Positions 61,601 through 64,000 of a stretch of DNA of 64,000 nucleotides are shown piece by piece (position 1 is the stretch's first letter; every line of letters begins with the position of its first letter). A model generated the notes under the pieces. It had not been told where the DNA came from and searched no databases. It saw only the letters and a list, made by a program, of their open reading frames with translations. The stretch is from Cherax quadricarinatus (taxonomy: Eukaryota; Arthropoda; Malacostraca; Decapoda; Parastacidae). The stretch lies in contig NC_091325.1 in the NCBI RefSeq assembly GCF_038502225.1, positions 28,026,424 through 28,090,423 on the forward strand, in the 5' to 3' direction. The position numbers and the translations under genes are program-made.

Positions 61601-61834
61601 GAAAACACCATAAGTGTCCGGGGCCCAAAACTGTTCAACAGCCTCCCATCAAGCATTAGGGGAATTGCCAATAAACCCCTGGCTGCCTTCAAGAGAGAGC
61701 TGGACAGATACCTAAAGTCAGTGCCGGATCAGCCGGGCTGTGGCTCGTACGTCGGACTGCGTGCGGCCAGCAGTAACAGCCTAGTTGATCAGGCCCTGAT
61801 CCATCGGGAGGCCTGGTCCATATATCTTACCTGA
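58686..61834 (+). pseudogene. LINE ORF2, endonuclease and reverse transcriptase, multiple breaks
   Basis: Starts at ATG 58686, 57 bp after ORF1. Endonuclease pieces: FANIQGL, AFTETHT, then a frameshift near 59010-59060 in the GGxGLYV region, VVYKPP, another shift near 59235, LLGDFNLRHTKW and SDHNLIEV. There are stops at 59523 (TAA) and 60012 (TAG). RT is open over 60060-60840: SAPGPDSWN, NYRPIALTS, QHGFRAGRSC, YTDFAKAFDK, SVPQGTVLAPIL. A shift near 60840-60870, where 'atcctcatatc' is duplicated, precedes SSFADDTRIC in a new frame, which stays open to 61834. At least three frameshifts and two stops make it dead. Catalytic Asp residues of RT are still encoded. Confidence 0.87.
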
Positions 61835-61846
61835 GAATCTCCTACT

Positions 61847-62268
61847 ATTAAAATATTCTTACCTTGATTAGCAGGGGAATCAGTGGTACCTTCCACCTCA
61901 CTAACCACTGAAGTGCACTCATCCTGGAGAACAGAGAATCGATTTCCTACCTTCACTTCTTCTCTGTTAACCCTCCTTATCTTCCTAGTTCATGAACTCT
62001 GAACCACTTGCCACTTAAAGCGGCTGCCACTATCACTGCTGATGACCATTTCCTCCTTACCAGCTAAATTCTTTTCACACTCTCTCCCATACTCATCTAT
62101 GCGAAGCTTCAGCCTCCTGTTTTCCTCCTGAAGAAGTAGAATCTCCTTCTTCAACACTTGAACCTGAGATTCTAAAACACTACAACAAGCCATGGTGCTT
62201 GGTAGCACCCCACGCTAACTCCCAGAGCTTAGGACAGGTATGACCACAGGTGGCCTCTGACCTCAGCG
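61847..62268 (-). mobile_element. Inverted CR1 5' fragment (leader and ORF1 N-terminus)
   Basis: On the - strand: about 75 bp of leader (62268-62194), ATG at 62193-62191, the ORF1 N-terminal part, and an abrupt end near 61847 at a residue matching GKNI of the intact CR1 ORF1 (residue about 112). LINE copies usually lose 5' ends, so a fragment holding only the 5' part suggests later deletion or rearrangement. Confidence 0.7.
61850..62193 (-). pseudogene. CR1-type ORF1 N-terminal fragment
   Basis: From ATG 62193 (-) the product begins MACCSVLESQVQVLKKEI and forms a leucine-rich coiled coil (VLKKEILLLQEENRRLKLRI), then stops at 61990-61992. In a shifted frame it continues RFSVLQDEC and ANQGKNI, aligning with TFSVLPDEC and KEGKNI of the ORF1 at 53299. 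The esterase domain is lost at the break. A different CR1 subfamily from the intact copy. Confidence 0.75.
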
Positions 62269-62270
62269 TA

Positions 62271-62280
62271 CAAAGCTTGA
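62271..62280. repeat. 43-bp satellite remnant
   Basis: 'caaagcttga' is the HindIII-containing core of the 43-bp satellite, between the inverted CR1 fragment and the SINE. With 62589-62746 it shows that satellite DNA lies on both sides of the retroelement nest. Confidence 0.65.
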
Positions 62281-62588
62281 TGGCCCGGTGGCCCGGTGGC
62301 CTGGTGGCTAAAGCTCCCGCTTCACACACGGAGGGCCCGGGTTCGATTCCCGGCAGGTGGAAACATTTCGACACGTTTCCTTACACCTGTTGTCCTGTTC
62401 ACCTAGCAGCAAATAGGTACCTGGGTGTTAGTCGACTGGTGTGGGTCGCATCCTGGGGGACAAAATTGAGGACCACAATGGAAATAAGTTAGACAGTCCT
62501 CGATGACGCACTGACTTTCTTGGGTTATCCTGGGTGGCTAACCCTCCGGGGTTAAAAATCCGAACGAAATCTTATCTTATTTTATCTT
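62281..62588 (+). mobile_element. tRNA-derived SINE
   Basis: Head with RNA polymerase III promoter boxes: box A-like 'tggcctggtgg' (62297-62307) and box B 'ggttcgattcc' (62340-62350), 32 bp apart. A body follows with 'aaataggtacctgggtgtta' and 'tggtgtgggtcgcatcctgg', then a 3' tail of ATCTT-type repeats (62567-62588). It lies inside a satellite unit with about 10 bp of the unit missing and no clear target duplication. The head is tRNA-like but embedded in a SINE, so it is not a functional tRNA gene. The body recurs, inverted and headless, at 29821-30006. Confidence 0.88.
62297..62350 (+). promoter_or_regulatory. SINE internal pol III promoter (boxes A and B)
   Basis: Box A-like TGGCCTGGTGG has one mismatch to TGGCNNAGTGG. 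Box B GGTTCGATTCC is a perfect match to GGTTCGANTCC. Spacing is normal for a type 2 pol III promoter. Confidence 0.8.
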
Positions 62589-62746
62589 AACTCCACAACA
62601 CAGATTCAACAAAGCTTGATGTAAAGCTGCGAACTCCACAACACAGAATCAAAAAAGCTTGACGTAAAGCTGCGAACTCCACAACACAGAATCAAAAAAA
62701 CTTGACGTAAAGCTGCGAACTCCACAACACAGATCCAACTAAGCTT
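62589..62746. repeat. 43-bp satellite, distal diverged units
   Basis: About four units of the satellite seen at 47427-50202 ('aactccacaacacagattca', 'aaagcttgatgtaaagctgc'), with changes such as gacgtaaag and runs of extra A. It marks the far edge of the array. Confidence 0.92.
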
Positions 62747-62925
62747 TTAGAGCAGGAAAATCCTGCTCATCACTACCGGTAAACTAGTAACGAGAAAATC
62801 AGAGGAATTGAAAGCGATACGCCAGATAAAGCAGGGAAACAGATATTCAAAATCTCAACCACAAAAAATATAACAAAACAGTTAAAGTTAACAAAAGCAG
62901 CGCTGAGTCTCAGTCATGTGCAAAG
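62747..62925. other. Bridge with hairpin and LINE RT remnant
   Basis: Begins with an 8-bp perfect inverted repeat, 'gagcagga' and 'tcctgctc' around aaa (62750-62768). Further on, one frame reads KTVKVNKSSAES (about 62878-62913), and in another frame the sequence leads into SSALQGTILAPSLL. Together, across one frameshift, this resembles the segment before and including the PQGT block of LINE reverse transcriptases. No other gene is seen. Confidence 0.45.
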
Positions 62926-64000
62926 TTCAGCCCTACAAGGCACCATTCTGGCTCCTTCACTGCTTGACATCCTCACAGCAAGTTTAGCGCCACAAGGCAC
63001 CATCCTGGCTCCTTCACTGCTTGACATCCTCACAGCAAGTTTAGCGCCACAAGGCACCATTCTGGCTCCTTCACTGCTTGACATCCTCACAGCAAGTTTA
63101 GCGCCACAAGGCACCATTCTGGCTCCTTCACTGCTTGACATCCTCACAGCAAGTTTAGCGCCACAAGGCACCATTCTGGCTCCTTCACTGCTTGACATCC
63201 TCACAGCAAGTTTAGCGCCACAAGGCACCATTCTGGCTCCTTCACTGCTTGACATCCTCACAGCAAGTTTAGCGCCACAAGGCACCATTCTGGCTCCTTC
63301 ACTGCTTGACATCCTCACAGCAAGTTTAGCGCCACAAGGCACCATTCTGGCTCCTTCACTGCTTGACATCCTCACAGCAAGTTTAGCGCCACAAGGCACC
63401 ATTCTGGCTCCTTCACTGCTTGACATCCTCACAGCAAGTTTAGCGCCACAAGGCACCATCCTGGCTCCTTCACTGCTTGACATCCCCACAGCAAGTTTAG
63501 CGCCACAAGGCACCATTCTGGCTCCTTCACTGCTTGACATCCTCACAGCAAGTTTAGCGCCACAAGGCACCATCCTGGCTCCTTCACTGCTTGACATCCC
63601 CACAGCAAGTTTAGCGCCACAAGGCACCATCCTGGCTCCTTCACTGCTTGACATCCCCACAGCAAGTTTAGCGCCACAAGGCACCATTCTGGCTCCTTCA
63701 CTGCTTGACATCCCCACAGCAAGTTTAGCGCCACAAGGCACCATCCTGGCTCCTTCACTGCTTGACATCCTCACAGCAAGTTTAGCGCCACAAGGCACCA
63801 TTCTGGCTCCTTCACTGCTTGACATCCCCACAGCAAGTCGCCACAAGGCACCATTCTGGCTCCTTCACTGCTTGACATCCTCACAGCAAGTTTAGCGCCA
63901 CAAGGCATCCTGGCTCCTTCACTGCTTGACATCCTCACAGCAAGTTTAGCGCCACAAGGCACCATTCTGGCTCCTTCACTGCTTGACATCCCCACAGCAA
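62926..64000. repeat. 57-bp minisatellite encoding an RT-like motif, about 19 copies
   Basis: Highly uniform 57-bp (19-codon) unit with 'ccacaaggcaccattctggc' and 'tccttcactgcttgacatcc'. On + it reads PQGTILAPSLLDILTASLA over and over. Two positions vary between units (ttctgg/tcctgg and cctcac/ccccac). Short deletions at about 63838 and 63905 break the frame. Both strands are open over about 310 codons, which is due to the period. It is unrelated to the 57-bp array at 30.4-33.5 kb and continues past the window end. Confidence 0.95.

Larger units (their letters stand above)
57241..61846 (+). mobile_element. Second LINE family, PHD/CCCH ORF1, decayed
   Basis: Starts directly after the CR1 tail and carries a two-ORF LINE layout: 5' region 57241-57464, ORF1 57465-58628, ORF2 58686-61834. 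Both ORFs are broken. The RT is distinct from the two CR1 subfamilies here but has the same motif order, so I place it loosely in the CR1/Jockey superfamily. The 3' end is cut soon after the ORF2 stop by an inverted CR1 fragment; no tail repeat is seen. Confidence 0.8.

Noticed and set aside
62281..62360. tRNA gene
   Set aside because: Boxes A and B are present, but the region is the head of a SINE with a body and ATCTT tail, and no complete cloverleaf could be drawn.
62914..63895. Repeat protein genes on both strands of the terminal 57-bp array
   Set aside because: Both strands are open over the same units, which is expected for a 19-codon period without stops; the RT-like motif is better explained as origin than as function.

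Overview
The window looks like heterochromatic, repeat-saturated DNA from a decapod crustacean (crayfish or lobster type). I see no convincing host protein-coding gene, rRNA or functional tRNA gene. The assignment rests on CR1-type LINEs ending in an 8-bp TTCTTATG repeat, a tRNA-headed SINE with the 'tggtgtgggtcgcatcctgg' body, and a foldback element carrying 'gcgaaacgtttcgaaataaa'. I recognise all of these from decapod genomes, but I could not run a search. More than 40 kb of the 64 kb is tandem repeat.

Layout: (1) 1-29.7 kb is a 27-bp minisatellite that is pyrimidine-rich on the + strand. It is interrupted by a foldback element (5.5 kb), a complete LTR retrotransposon (19.37-23.79 kb) and CR1 LINE pieces (26.2 and 27.2-29.5 kb). 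(2) 29.7-30.4 kb is a junction with a small 21-bp repeat and a SINE fragment. (3) 30.4-33.45 kb is a 57-bp minisatellite. (4) 33.45-34.4 kb is low-complexity DNA with a long (CT)n tract. (5) 34.4-47.36 kb is a 14-bp, purine-rich minisatellite interrupted by a probable solo LTR (34.8-35.9 kb) and a SINE tail (36.0-36.1 kb), with kilobase-scale higher-order duplications. (6) 47.4-50.2 kb is a 43-bp HindIII-type satellite. It resumes at 62.27-62.75 kb, so the retroelement nest between is probably an insertion into it. (7) That nest holds an inverted, decayed CR1-like LINE (50.2-52.4), an apparently intact CR1 LINE with both ORFs (52.4-57.2), a decayed second LINE family with a PHD/CCCH ORF1 (57.2-61.8), an inverted CR1 ORF1 fragment (61.8-62.27) and a tRNA-SINE (62.28-62.59). 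(8) 62.9-64.0 kb is an unrelated 57-bp array whose unit encodes a LINE reverse-transcriptase-like motif; it runs off the window.

The genes that make biological sense are all retroelement genes. The CR1 at 52.4-57.2 kb has an SGNH-esterase ORF1 and an endonuclease/reverse-transcriptase ORF2, both open with every catalytic motif visible, so it may be a source element. The LTR element has its integrase upstream of reverse transcriptase although its RT is Gypsy-like, as in the Gmr1 group. It has lost most of gag and protease and has a stop inside integrase, but its LTRs are nearly identical. The long open frames across the minisatellites follow from repeat periods that are, or add up to, multiples of three, and I do not treat them as genes.
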